Shown here piece after piece: positions 27,347 to 34,677 of a DNA stretch of 64,000 nt. Under the pieces are notes generated by a model. It had not been told where the DNA came from and searched no databases. It saw nothing but the letters and a program-made list of their open reading frames with translations. Both the position numbers and the translations under genes were made by a program. Source of the stretch: Bordetella petrii (GTDB lineage: Bacteria > Pseudomonadota > Gammaproteobacteria > Burkholderiales > Burkholderiaceae_B); the NCBI RefSeq assembly GCF_017356245.1, contig NZ_JAFMZZ010000001.1, positions 1,445,698 to 1,509,697 on the forward strand, given 5' to 3'. The first letter of the stretch is position 1. Every line of letters begins with the position of its first letter.

Positions 27347-27934
27347 TCAGCGCCGCGGATTCGCCACGAAGGCCAGACGGGCCGGGATATCGCACCGTGC
27401 GACCTCGAGATGCAGCGGGGCGGGGGCGGGCAGGGCGGGATGCGTGACGGGCAGGTTGCCGGGGGCCGATTCCAGCGCATCCGTCAGCGGCCGGCCGTGC
27501 GCGTCGCGCAATTGATCCAGCAGCGCCGGCAGTTCGCGGCCTTCGACCATGGCCGGGCCCACGTCGGCCTGCGCATAAAGGCGTCCCGTGTCGTCCAGCC
27601 ACCAGGCCGACACCGCCCGCACCGGCAGGCCCGTATGGGTGGCCAGCCCGACCCCGTCGTCGGCGCGGCGCAGCAGATAGGGCGCGGCGTCCAGCCGCAC
27701 ATACACGCGTTGCGGACCATTCTGGAAATACCAGCGGCCCTGGCTGTCGCTTTCGTAATTGCGGCCGATGAATTCCAGGATCTGGGTGTTCTCGATGGAT
27801 TCGCCAGGCCCGCCGCCGGCGGCGTCGCCCTGCGGATGCAGGCGCCAACGCCCGCGCTCGTCCAGCGACAGCCAGCCGTGCACGGCCGGCACATCGGGCC
27901 ATTTGGCCAGGGCTGCTTTGACGGAAGAATCCAT
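27347..27934 (-). CDS. Conserved protein of unknown function
   Basis: A 195-residue protein that I do not recognise. It begins MDSSVKAALAKWPDVPAVHGWLSLDERGRWRL and includes ILEFIGRNYESDSQGRWYFQNGPQRVYVRLDAAPYLLRR, suggesting a beta-rich cytosolic domain. It has no signal peptide or membrane segment. The ATG at 27934 was preferred over one eight codons upstream. It lies 49 bases upstream of the Nudix gene on the same strand and may share its transcript. Confidence 0.7.
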   Translation of the reverse strand: MDSSVKAALAKWPDVPAVHGWLSLDERGRWRLHPQGDAAGGGPGESIENTQILEFIGRNYESDSQGRWYFQNGPQRVYVRLDAAPYLLRRADDGVGLATHTGLPVRAVSAWWLDDTGRLYAQADVGPAMVEGRELPALLDQLRDAHGRPLTDALESAPGNLPVTHPALPAPAPLHLEVARCDIPARLAFVANPRR

Positions 27935-28018
27935 GTGGAAGGCAAAAGAATGCCGCAAGGCGGTCGGCCCGCGTTCGACCTGCTATTTAACCAGAACGGC
28001 CTGCAGCCGGCGGCGCCG

Positions 28019-28750
28019 CTACACGCTGGTGGCCGCTTCGCGCGCCATGGCGGGCCAGCCCAGCGTGGCGCCGCGCGAAATGGCGGCATACACGGCCTCG
28101 GTGCGGTTGTGCACATGCAGGCGCTGGTACACGGTTTCGGCGTGCACCTTGGCGGTGGTGACGGCAATATTCAAATCGCGCCCGATCGCTTTCAAGGTAT
28201 AGCCGCGCGCAAGCAGCACCAGCACTTCGTATTGGCGCGGGGTCAGCCCCAGCGCCTGGCCTTCCTGGTGCCGGAAGGGAAGTTCATGCGGCGACGGACA
28301 GGCGGCGTCGCTGTCCGCCGTCGCCCGGCCGGGCGCGTCCTGCTCTTCGAACGGCGGCTTGTCGATATCCGGCGCGGGAAAGAACATGCCGCCGGCCAGC
28401 ACCAGCCTGATCGAGGCCTGCAGCATGTCGGCGGGCGCATCGCTGGGCACGCAGCCCACGACGCCCGGCGGCAGGCCATGCGGCCAGGGGGCGAATCCGC
28501 GGCTGCTGGCCAGCAGCAGAATGGCCTTGGGCATGTATGTCAGCTTGGCCATGGTCACGGTCTGGTAAACGTCGTCCAGGTTCAGCACTGACAGCAGCAT
28601 CAGTTCATATCCCTGGTCGCGCCACGGCTCGCTGGGCATGTCAAGGTAGGCGGAGCTGTCGACACGCCAGCCGGGAACGGCCTGCGAGGTTGCCTGCAGA
28701 ATGCCCTGCCGGATCGACGGCCGCGATTCGATGATGATGATGGTCGACAC
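28019..28750 (-). CDS. LuxR-type regulator with pseudo-receiver domain
   Basis: A 243-residue regulator. The C-terminal LuxR/FixJ HTH is clear: LGLTPRQYEVLVLLARGYTLKAIGRDLNIAVTTAKVHAETVYQRLHVHNR. The N-terminal 120 residues follow the response-regulator pattern (TIIIIESRPSIRQGILQ, YELMLLSVLNL, PKAILLLASS). However, the paired acidic residues after the first strand are replaced (IIESRP) and the phosphoacceptor Asp is not evident (LLSVLN), so phosphorylation is unlikely. The GTG at 28750 has GGGAGAA upstream. It faces the exported-protein genes across an AraC-type regulator. Confidence 0.85.
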   Translation of the reverse strand: MSTIIIIESRPSIRQGILQATSQAVPGWRVDSSAYLDMPSEPWRDQGYELMLLSVLNLDDVYQTVTMAKLTYMPKAILLLASSRGFAPWPHGLPPGVVGCVPSDAPADMLQASIRLVLAGGMFFPAPDIDKPPFEEQDAPGRATADSDAACPSPHELPFRHQEGQALGLTPRQYEVLVLLARGYTLKAIGRDLNIAVTTAKVHAETVYQRLHVHNRTEAVYAAISRGATLGWPAMAREAATSV

Positions 28751-28969
28751 GTTTGCTTCTCCCTTGGTGGTCCCTTCGCCCTGTTCTAGTTGTTGACGGG
28801 GGGGGCACGCCAGAAGCGGTGACGATGGAGAAATCGGCAGCAGGCAGGTGGCTGCCCTGCCTGCTGCGGCACGACCGGAAGTTGATCCCGGTTTGTGAAA
28901 AAATTTAACGCCAAATAACAAGCTGTGCAAGGATTTTGCTACATAAACGCATCAATTTATCTTTAATAA

Positions 28970-29845
28970 TCACTGAATCCAGCAATTTAATTGCACCGGT
29001 TGGGGCTTTGCGCCCCAATTCAGCGGAAATGTGTCGAAGCGCTCGGCAAAGCACGATGCCCGCAGGCTGTAGCCGGACCGCGGCAGCCATTGGTCCAGCA
29101 GGTTCCCGTAAAGCGCCAGGATCCCGTCGGCCGTGCATTGGGCTTCGCAGGTGGCGATACGGCCGCCGGGCAGGGTGATTTCGAAGGCGTCCTTGGGCTT
29201 GGGCCCGAAGCCGGGTGGCACCTGCACGCCGCAGTAATAGCGCATGAACGGCGTGGGCACGAACATCGGCGTGTCGTAGGTCAGGCCAAAGAAGGGGCCG
29301 GTGAGCAGGTCCGACCGCAGATGGGCGAACAGCCGGTGAAAGTCATTCCAGCAGGCGTGCTTCTGGCTGGACATGCCTTCGTAGCGCACCGCCCAGAAGC
29401 GGGTGGGCGGCAGTTCGCGCACGGCAACCCGGGCCGGGCTGGCCGGTGGATGCGGAGAATCGGCGGCCAGCCTGCCTGGCTCGTTCATTTTCGCAATGTA
29501 GCGGGCATGCGCCAGCCGGAACTGGCAGGGCGATATTCCCCAATAGCGCGTGAAGGCCCGCGTGAAAGCCTGCTGGCTCGAGAAGCCCATGTCGATCGCA
29601 ATCGAAAAAGGCGGCTGGCGCGTATGCGCGACCATCAGGGCGCAGCGCCCCATCAGGTTGCGATGGATGTAATCCCGCGGGGAATGCTGGAAGTCTTTCA
29701 GGAACAGGCGGGTCAGGTGAAAACGGCTTAGCCGGATTTCCTGTGCCAGTTCTTGTATGAGCGCGTCATGGACGCAGTGCTCGGTTGATTCGTGCAGGAT
29801 TTTTTGTTCGATCTGCGTTATGCAGTATTGAATGCGAGGGTCCAT
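28970..29845 (-). CDS. AraC-family regulator with GyrI-like effector domain
   Basis: A 291-residue regulator with the AraC HTH at the N-terminus: LAQEIRLSRFHLTRLFLKDFQHSPRDYIHRNLMG and AIDMGFSSQQAFTRAFTRYWGISPCQFR. The C-terminal half is a GyrI-like small-molecule domain (LPPTRFWAVRYEG, GLTYDTP, TLPGGRIATCEAQCT). This Rob/SoxS-like order points to a ligand-responsive activator. AAAGGAAC precedes the ATG at 29845. It is divergent from the gene at 30439, with 593 AT-rich bases between, which makes it the obvious candidate regulator of that gene. Confidence 0.88.
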   Translation of the reverse strand: MDPRIQYCITQIEQKILHESTEHCVHDALIQELAQEIRLSRFHLTRLFLKDFQHSPRDYIHRNLMGRCALMVAHTRQPPFSIAIDMGFSSQQAFTRAFTRYWGISPCQFRLAHARYIAKMNEPGRLAADSPHPPASPARVAVRELPPTRFWAVRYEGMSSQKHACWNDFHRLFAHLRSDLLTGPFFGLTYDTPMFVPTPFMRYYCGVQVPPGFGPKPKDAFEITLPGGRIATCEAQCTADGILALYGNLLDQWLPRSGYSLRASCFAERFDTFPLNWGAKPQPVQLNCWIQ

Positions 29846-30438
29846 GGGACTAGTTCCTTTCGCTGGTGGCCAGCGCCCGCTCCTGGTTCTTGCAGATTCC
29901 GCCGCGGGACCATGCAAGGCCAAACTTCAAAAAAAAATTTGAAAAATCACAAACTGTAAATTTTGTGAGTCGGAACTGCCTAGAATGAAAACCGTGCAGA
30001 CAAGCGCGAAGGGGAGCAGGAAGGCAATTTCGAATAGCGTCCGGGCAGACGTGGAAATTGCAAGGATTAGTCAGAAGATTGCGGCAGTGGTTTTCACGAC
30101 TGGATTATGCGGCGAACTGAGTAAGTATTAAATAGGCCGTTGGTAGTAGATGGGTGGTGCGCAGGCGCGCACCGGCGGGGGCCGAATTTAAAACACTGTT
30201 GCCGATTGCTGGCTTGGCATTTTCAGCCGAGCGGGGGAGCTGTTTGTCCGCGATTTCTGAAATAACAGGATCGGCAGGTTTTCGTAGCGGATTTCCAGTA
30301 TCGAAAAAGCCATTTTCATATGGAAAAAAGATATTCCCGGCATTGCGGTCTTATTGAAAAAGCGGCAGCGGCGCAATTCCGGATAACCGGGTTGGACCGC
30401 CTCGAGACGGATTCTCGAGATATCAGGAGGCATACATC
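29846..30438. other. AT-rich divergent regulatory region
   Basis: No gene is seen. The stretch is much richer in A and T than its surroundings. It holds the inverted repeat TCACAAA (29947-29953) / TTTGTGA (29962-29968), near the AraC-type gene. A palindrome CTCGAGA/TCTCGAG (30401-30419) lies just before the strong ribosome-binding site AGGAGG (30425-30430) of the exported protein. A long untranslated leader for that gene is likely. Confidence 0.6.
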
Positions 30439-30834
30439 ATGAAGAAAGCACTATTGGCAGTGGCCCTGGCCGTCAGCTCTGTGGGCATGGCGCACGCGGC
30501 GGGTTTTGCGATCGGCGTCTTCGGCGGAACCGGCACGTCCACCTCGGGCACGCAAGGCGGTTCGCAGGCGTCCAGCAGCAGCGGTTCGCTCGGTTTCGGC
30601 GCGGCCCTGCAGGGCACCACGGCCACCAGTTCGACCAGCGCCAATTCCGGCGTTTCGTTGACCCCGCAAGGCACCAACACCTATGCCAACGGCACCAGCG
30701 TCAACCAGTCGGTGGGCGGTGGCTACACGGCCGGGTTCGCGGTCGGCGGAACCTCGGGCATGGCCGGAGGTGAATACACCAGCGGCGCCACCGGCAACGT
30801 CGGCAACATCGGTTTCGGCGGCTGGAGCTGGTAA
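30439..30834 (+). CDS. Gly/Ser/Thr-rich exported protein, unknown
   Basis: A 131-residue exported protein with a clear signal peptide (MKKALLAVALAVSSVGMAHA, cut before AGFAIG). The mature part is almost entirely Gly, Ser, Thr, Ala and Asn, with no Cys, Lys, Arg or His. It has alternating blocks such as GTQGGSQASSSSGSLGFG, NGTSVNQSVGGGY and GNVGNIGFGG, and ends in the aromatic WSW. The composition recalls secreted fibre or functional-amyloid subunits, but no curli or Fap repeat was recognised. AGGAGG is well placed at 30425. A lipoprotein gene follows after a strong hairpin. Confidence 0.75.
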   Translation: MKKALLAVALAVSSVGMAHAAGFAIGVFGGTGTSTSGTQGGSQASSSSGSLGFGAALQGTTATSSTSANSGVSLTPQGTNTYANGTSVNQSVGGGYTAGFAVGGTSGMAGGEYTSGATGNVGNIGFGGWSW

Positions 30835-30860
30835 GCCATCTGTCCGAGCCGATACCTGTC

Positions 30861-30888
30861 GTGTGGGGAAGAGCGGTCTTCCCCACAC
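30861..30888 (+). promoter_or_regulatory. Intercistronic 12-bp hairpin
   Basis: GTGTGGGGAAGA (30861-30872) and TCTTCCCCACAC (30877-30888) pair perfectly around the loop GCGG. There is no T-run. It lies between the exported-protein stop and the lipoprotein ribosome-binding site (GGGAGAA), so it could protect the upstream message or reduce downstream expression. Confidence 0.75.
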
Positions 30889-30902
30889 GTGGGAGAACTC
30901 TC

Positions 30903-31304
30903 ATGAAACCCGTGCTGTGCCTGGCTTTCCTGGTTTTCGGGGCTTGCGTTGCGCCGCCGCGCCAGGCGGCGTCCGGCCCGGCGGCGCTCGCGCCGGCCGC
31001 CGCGGTGTCGCCGGCGCCGGTCTGCCGGCCCGACGCAGATCTGGAAATGACGCAGTTCGCCGCCACGTTTCCGGCGATGGCGCCGGCCGAAAAGGACTTT
31101 TCTCTGGCCAGCGGCGACCCGCCAGACTGCCGCGCGCCAGGCGGCAGCGGTTTCACGAGCTTCATCGCGCGGGTGCATGCCGGCGGCGACTACCGGTTCC
31201 GCGACTACTGGCTGGCCGGCGCCCGCCTGCTGCCCAGTTATCCCGACGCCGGCAGTCCGGCATTTTTGCCGCCCGGCTGGCACTGGATAGAACTCGATCG
31301 ATAA
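30903..31304 (+). CDS. Small lipoprotein, unknown
   Basis: A 133-residue lipoprotein: MKPVLCLAFLVFGAC has a lipobox ending in Cys15, and the next residues (VAPPR) do not form the Asp+2 inner-membrane retention signal, so outer-membrane sorting is expected. An Ala/Pro-rich linker of about 30 residues leads to a compact domain with two Cys (PVCRPD, PPDCRAPG) and many aromatics (YRFRDYWLAG, GWHWIELDR). It is not recognised. It follows the Gly/Ser-rich exported protein on the same strand and could anchor or export it; that is inference from position. Confidence 0.7.
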   Translation: MKPVLCLAFLVFGACVAPPRQAASGPAALAPAAAVSPAPVCRPDADLEMTQFAATFPAMAPAEKDFSLASGDPPDCRAPGGSGFTSFIARVHAGGDYRFRDYWLAGARLLPSYPDAGSPAFLPPGWHWIELDR

Positions 31305-31463
31305 ACCCGATTTTTAATAGGCGGCTATATCCGGGGATTATCCCGGCTGCTCAGCGCAGCCCGTGGCACGGCCTCGGAATAGTGTATTGGCGAAGGGCAG
31401 TTACATTCTTGCGCGGCTAATTAAAAGGCCGGGCAGGAATAGGCCATCTCAGGAGCGCTGGTC

Positions 31464-31778
31464 ATGGACGAGAAACTTGACGAAGAAATCAAGCGGTGGA
31501 CGGTCAGGCGCAAGAGCGTGCTGGTCATGGATATTATCCAGGGCAGAACCAGTGTGCGCGAGGCCAGCGAGGCTTTTGATTTGCCGGTGCCCGAGATAGA
31601 GCGCTGGGTCGAAGAAGGAAAGCGCGGCCTGGAAAATGCGTTGAGATCCAACCCTTTGAATGTAAAGGAATTTTATGAAAAACAGATCAAGGCCCTGCAG
31701 CAGGCCTATGGCGAAGCCATGCTCGAGCTGCGGGTCAGGGGCAAGCAGAACGGGCCACCGGCTGATGATGAGAAATGA
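31464..31778 (+). CDS. HTH protein, SciP/transposase-OrfA-like
   Basis: A 104-residue basic-acidic protein. The N-terminal half is a helix-turn-helix of the type shared by DUF1153/SciP regulators and the small OrfA of IS3-type elements: IKRWTVRRKSVLVMDIIQG, TSVREASEAFDLPVPEIERWVEE. The rest is a long charged helix (VKEFYEKQIKALQQAYGEAMLEL), probably a coiled coil. No transposase OrfB, terminal repeats or other insertion-sequence parts are present, so it is likely a free-standing DNA-binding protein. AGGAGCG precedes the ATG. Confidence 0.65.
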   Translation: MDEKLDEEIKRWTVRRKSVLVMDIIQGRTSVREASEAFDLPVPEIERWVEEGKRGLENALRSNPLNVKEFYEKQIKALQQAYGEAMLELRVRGKQNGPPADDEK

Positions 31779-32081
31779 CGATCTGTCCGGCTTGGCAGGG
31801 CCACCCGCGGTGATTTTCACCAGAATATCGGAAGCGGGACGCGCAGTGGCGCGCATCAGGCTGGACGAGTATTGAAATCAGGTTGTTTCTTGGAATAAGC
31901 CGTCGAGATTTATTTTTAATAAATAATCAGTAGAACCTCACAAAGTGGCAAAACCCGGTTTTAGCGTAACCATACAATGAATTGCCCGTATTCGCGTGGT
32001 TACAAGGATTTTGAATAAAACGATTATGTGGCGGGTATCCCTGCTGACAGCATAGGGTGGCTTCATTCCAGGAGAATAATC
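31779..32081. other. AT-rich intergenic region with an inverted repeat
   Basis: No gene is supported. GTAACCA (31966-31972) and TGGTTAC (31997-32003) form an inverted repeat with 24 bases between, about 80 bases before the next gene. This is a possible operator. TTTAATAAATAATC near 31915 is AT-rich promoter-like sequence, but no clear hexamer pair was fixed. Confidence 0.5.
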
Positions 32082-32654
32082 ATGAAACGCCTATTATTTG
32101 TGATATTGGCCTTATGCAGCGCCGGTGCGCAGGGCCAGACCATTACGACGGGCGCCGACGCGGCCTCGAACGCAACCGGCAGCGCCAGCTCCAATTCCCA
32201 GTCGGGCACTGCCCAGGTGGGCGTGTCGGCCCAGATGGGCATGGGCAACATCACTTTCGAAGGGTCTTCCCAGCGCGAGCACCAGAGTGTTTCCACCACG
32301 CCCAATGTCTACATCGCCCCCAGCATGTTCGGCGGCGCCAACAATTGCGGCCAGAGCAATACCATGGGCGTGGGCGTAACCGGGTTCGGCATAGGCGGGT
32401 CGGTGGCAAGCGAAAGCTCTGCCTGTAACGCCCGCGAAGACACGGCCACCGCCTACAAGCTGGGCTACAAAGAGGTGGCCGACATGAGATTCTTCTGCTT
32501 CGGCGAAGACGAGAACCGGCTGGCCTGGGAAGCCACGGGCCACACCTGCCCGGCGACGGCCAAGCCTGTTTCCCAGCGGCCCCAGGATACTTCGGTCGCG
32601 GCGGCGCCCAGCAGCGCCAGCTATGGACCCGTGTCGAACTACATCGAGCCGTGA
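32082..32654 (+). CDS. Ser/Thr/Asn-rich exported protein with conserved C-terminal domain
   Basis: A 190-residue exported protein with a short signal peptide (MKRLLFVILALCSAGAQG). The next 90 residues are rich in Ser, Thr, Asn, Gly and Gln (ASNATGSASSNSQSGTAQVG). A conserved-looking module follows: NNCGQSNTMGVGVTGFGIGG, ESSACNAREDTATAYKLGY, ADMRFFCFGEDENRLAWEATGHTCP, with four Cys that could form two disulfides. From memory this module resembles exported proteins found in prophages and conjugative elements; the role is unknown. AGGAGA precedes the ATG, and a bidirectional terminator follows. Confidence 0.75.
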   Translation: MKRLLFVILALCSAGAQGQTITTGADAASNATGSASSNSQSGTAQVGVSAQMGMGNITFEGSSQREHQSVSTTPNVYIAPSMFGGANNCGQSNTMGVGVTGFGIGGSVASESSACNAREDTATAYKLGYKEVADMRFFCFGEDENRLAWEATGHTCPATAKPVSQRPQDTSVAAAPSSASYGPVSNYIEP

Positions 32655-32671
32655 CGCGGGGGCAAAAGAAA

Positions 32672-32701
32672 AAGGCTCTCGGTAACGAGAGCCTTCGTTT
32701 T
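32672..32701. terminator. Bidirectional terminator
   Basis: AAGGCTCTCG (32672-32681) and CGAGAGCCTT (32686-32695) form a perfect 10-bp stem with the loop GTAA. CGTTTTT follows on the plus strand, for the exported-protein gene. TTTTTC follows on the minus strand, for tRNA-Cys. Confidence 0.9.
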
Positions 32702-32718
32702 TGCAGCGTTGTTCTTTC

Positions 32719-32792
32719 TGGAGGCGCAAGCCGGAATCGAACCGACGTACACGGATTTGCAATCCGCTGCATAACCACTCTGCCATTGCGCC
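32719..32792 (-). tRNA. tRNA-Cys (GCA)
   Basis: A 74-base tRNA on the minus strand with acceptor arms GGCGCAA / TTGCGCC, anticodon GCA in GATTGCAAATC, T-arm GGTTCGATTCC, discriminator U and an encoded CCA. U at the discriminator position is the identity base of tRNA-Cys. A terminator lies downstream at 32672-32701. Confidence 0.97.
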
Positions 32793-32901
32793 AGGGCATG
32801 TTCTGCCAAGCCCGCCATTGTACAGGAATTAAGCCGCTTGTGTCGTATGCGGCGGCCCGGCTCGCCGGGTGCGCATCCTTGTGTAGCGCGGCATGCCGCA
32901 A

Positions 32902-32930
32902 TAAAAAAGCCCCGGCGACGGGGCTTTTTT
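32902..32930. terminator. Bidirectional terminator after tRNA-Gly
   Basis: GCCCCG (32908-32913) and CGGGGC (32918-32923) pair around GCGA, with six As before and seven Ts after. It therefore works in both directions. It ends the minus-strand tRNA-Gly transcript. Confidence 0.9.
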
Positions 32931-32971
32931 TCATGCCGGGCAACTGGATGCCAGTGCCTGCATGCTGAATC

Positions 32972-33047
32972 TGGAGCGGGAGACGAGTCTCGAACTCGCG
33001 ACCTCAACCTTGGCAAGGTTGCGCTCTACCAACTGAGCTACTCCCGC
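32972..33047 (-). tRNA. tRNA-Gly (GCC), copy 1
   Basis: A 76-base tRNA on the minus strand with acceptor arms GCGGGAG / CTCCCGC, D-arm AGCTCAGTTGGTAGAGC, anticodon GCC in CCTTGCCAAGG, T-arm GAGTTCGAGACTC, and an encoded CCA. The same 76 bases recur at 42728-42803. A -10 hexamer TATAAT lies upstream at 33118-33123 (minus strand). Confidence 0.97.
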
Positions 33048-33117
33048 GTATCTGGTTGCCTGGCGTGTTGTGAAGGTGCTGTGAAGCACATTCAGCGCGT
33101 GGCCACCAAAGACAAAA

Positions 33118-33123
33118 ATTATA
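33118..33123 (-). promoter_or_regulatory. -10 TATAAT for tRNA-Gly copy 1
   Basis: A consensus TATAAT on the minus strand about 71 bases before the tRNA. The -35 is not clear. Confidence 0.5.
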
Positions 33124-33259
33124 TCATTGTTTTTTGCGCCTTGCCATCGGCCGGCCATCCTAGGCCAACGGCAGGGCTTTCGGGCCGGGGGCGGCGAGTA
33201 TAGAGTGGGCACGTATCCCCATGCATTCCGCCGCCGCGCCCGGCGTCGGCTGTCACACA

Positions 33260-33826
33260 ATGGCCCTGAACCCCGCTGTTTCCATTCCTGTCGCCGCGCT
33301 GGTGTATGGCAAATCGTCGCGCGGCGCCGATGCCTTGCTGGCCGATTTCGCCCGCGACCTGCTGGCGCAGGGCCGGCGGCTGCACGGGCTGCTGCAGCAC
33401 GAAACCTTGCCGCCCGATGGCGGCCGGCCGCAGCGCCGGCTGCGCGATGTGCGTTCGGGGCGCCTGTACGGCCTGTCGCAAGACCTGGGCCCCGGCTCGC
33501 GCGCGTGCAGCCTGGATTCCGGCGCGCTGGCGGCTGCCAGCCATGTGCTGCGCGAAGCCCTGCAAACCCGCGCCGAACTGGTCATTGTCAACCGCTATGG
33601 CGCCACCGAAGCCGCCGGCGGCGGCTTCGCCCAGGAAATGCTGGCCCTGATGAGCGACGGCATTCCCCTGGTTACCGTGGTGTCGGCGGCGCTGCTGCCC
33701 GACTGGCGCCGCTTCACCGGTCAGGCGGGCCTGGAATTGCCGGTGGCCCGCGCGCCTTTGCAGGCCTGGTTCGAGCAAGTGGCCGCGCCCCATCATGCGG
33801 CCCGCAGCGGGGGCGCCCCGGCATGA
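33260..33826 (+). CDS. DUF2478 family protein
   Basis: A 188-residue soluble protein. Its pattern fits DUF2478: VAALVYGKSSRGADALLADFARDLLAQGRRLHGLLQHE, RDVRSGRLYGLSQDLGPGSRACSLDSGALA, and ELVIVNRYGATEAAGGGFAQEMLALMSDGIPLVTVVS. Members often sit near molybdenum transport genes, which are not in this window. The fold looks nucleotide-hydrolase-like, but no Walker motif is intact. Its stop overlaps the next start as ATGA, so the two genes are translationally coupled. Confidence 0.75.
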   Translation: MALNPAVSIPVAALVYGKSSRGADALLADFARDLLAQGRRLHGLLQHETLPPDGGRPQRRLRDVRSGRLYGLSQDLGPGSRACSLDSGALAAASHVLREALQTRAELVIVNRYGATEAAGGGFAQEMLALMSDGIPLVTVVSAALLPDWRRFTGQAGLELPVARAPLQAWFEQVAAPHHAARSGGAPA

Positions 33827-34617
33827 CGCTGGCAGATATTGATTTCGCGCAGCGTTACCGCCAGCACCTGGCGGCGGCGCGCGGCCAACCCAAGCCGCCG
33901 CAGGCCTGGGACCGGCGCGCCGGCGAACTGGGGCCGCGCGCCCCGCGCAGCCGCTATGCGGACGATTTCATTGCCCGCATGCAACTGGACGGCGCGCGCA
34001 CGCTGCTCGACGTAGGCTGCGGCGCCGGCACGCTGGCTCTGCCGCTGGCGGCGCGGCTGCAGCAGGTGGTGGGCCTGGATTACAGCGCGGGCATGCTCGA
34101 CGCGCTGGCGCGCAACGCGCAGGCGCAGGGGGTGGGCAATATCCAGCCCCTGCTGCGCGCCTGGGAAGACGACTGGTCCGATGTGCCGGTGTGCGACATC
34201 GTGGTGGCCTCGCGCTCCACCGCGGTCGAAGACATGGCGGGGGCCCTGGCCAAGCTGCACGCCAAGGCCCGCCTGCGCGTTTACCTTACCCACCTGGCGG
34301 GCGGCCATTTCATCGACCCCGCGATCCAGCAGGTGCTGGGCCGCACGCGGCCCGCCATGCCCGGCTACATCTACGTGATCAATATCCTGCATGGCATGGG
34401 CATCCAGCCTTCGCTGGACTACATCAGCGTGCCCAGCCAACTGGCGGCCGCGCCCGATTTCGACGACTATGCGCGCCGCGTGGCCCGCTCGATGGGCGGG
34501 CTGGACGACGACGAGCGCGGGCGCCTGCAGGCCTGGTACCGCCGCGCCTCGCCGCAGGAACGCGTCGGCGCGCCGCTGCGCTGGGCATTCATCCACTGGC
34601 AGAAAGACGGCGCCTAG
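33823..34617 (+). CDS. Class I SAM-dependent methyltransferase
   Basis: A 264-residue enzyme with the Rossmann SAM-binding motif I LLDVGCGAGTLALPLA and motif post-I VVGLDYSAGMLDALARNA, followed by CDIVVASRSTAVEDM. The C-terminal half (YIYVINILHGMGIQPSLDYI, DDERGRLQAWYRR) is a family-specific cap. The acceptor is unknown. It is coupled by ATGA overlap to the DUF2478 gene, suggesting joint function, possibly with metal or cofactor chemistry, though that is inference. Confidence 0.82.
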   Translation: MTLADIDFAQRYRQHLAAARGQPKPPQAWDRRAGELGPRAPRSRYADDFIARMQLDGARTLLDVGCGAGTLALPLAARLQQVVGLDYSAGMLDALARNAQAQGVGNIQPLLRAWEDDWSDVPVCDIVVASRSTAVEDMAGALAKLHAKARLRVYLTHLAGGHFIDPAIQQVLGRTRPAMPGYIYVINILHGMGIQPSLDYISVPSQLAAAPDFDDYARRVARSMGGLDDDERGRLQAWYRRASPQERVGAPLRWAFIHWQKDGA

Positions 34618-34677
34618 CCGCCTGGCGCTTCAGCCGTCCGGCGGCATGGGCGCTGGCCCAGCGCGTGCGGCCGGCTG

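Noticed and set aside
29947..29968. TCACAAA/TTTGTGA inverted repeat as a CRP site
   Set aside because: The arms face the wrong way for CRP (TGTGA-N6-TCACA is expected) and the spacer differs. It is kept only as a possible operator of unknown factor.
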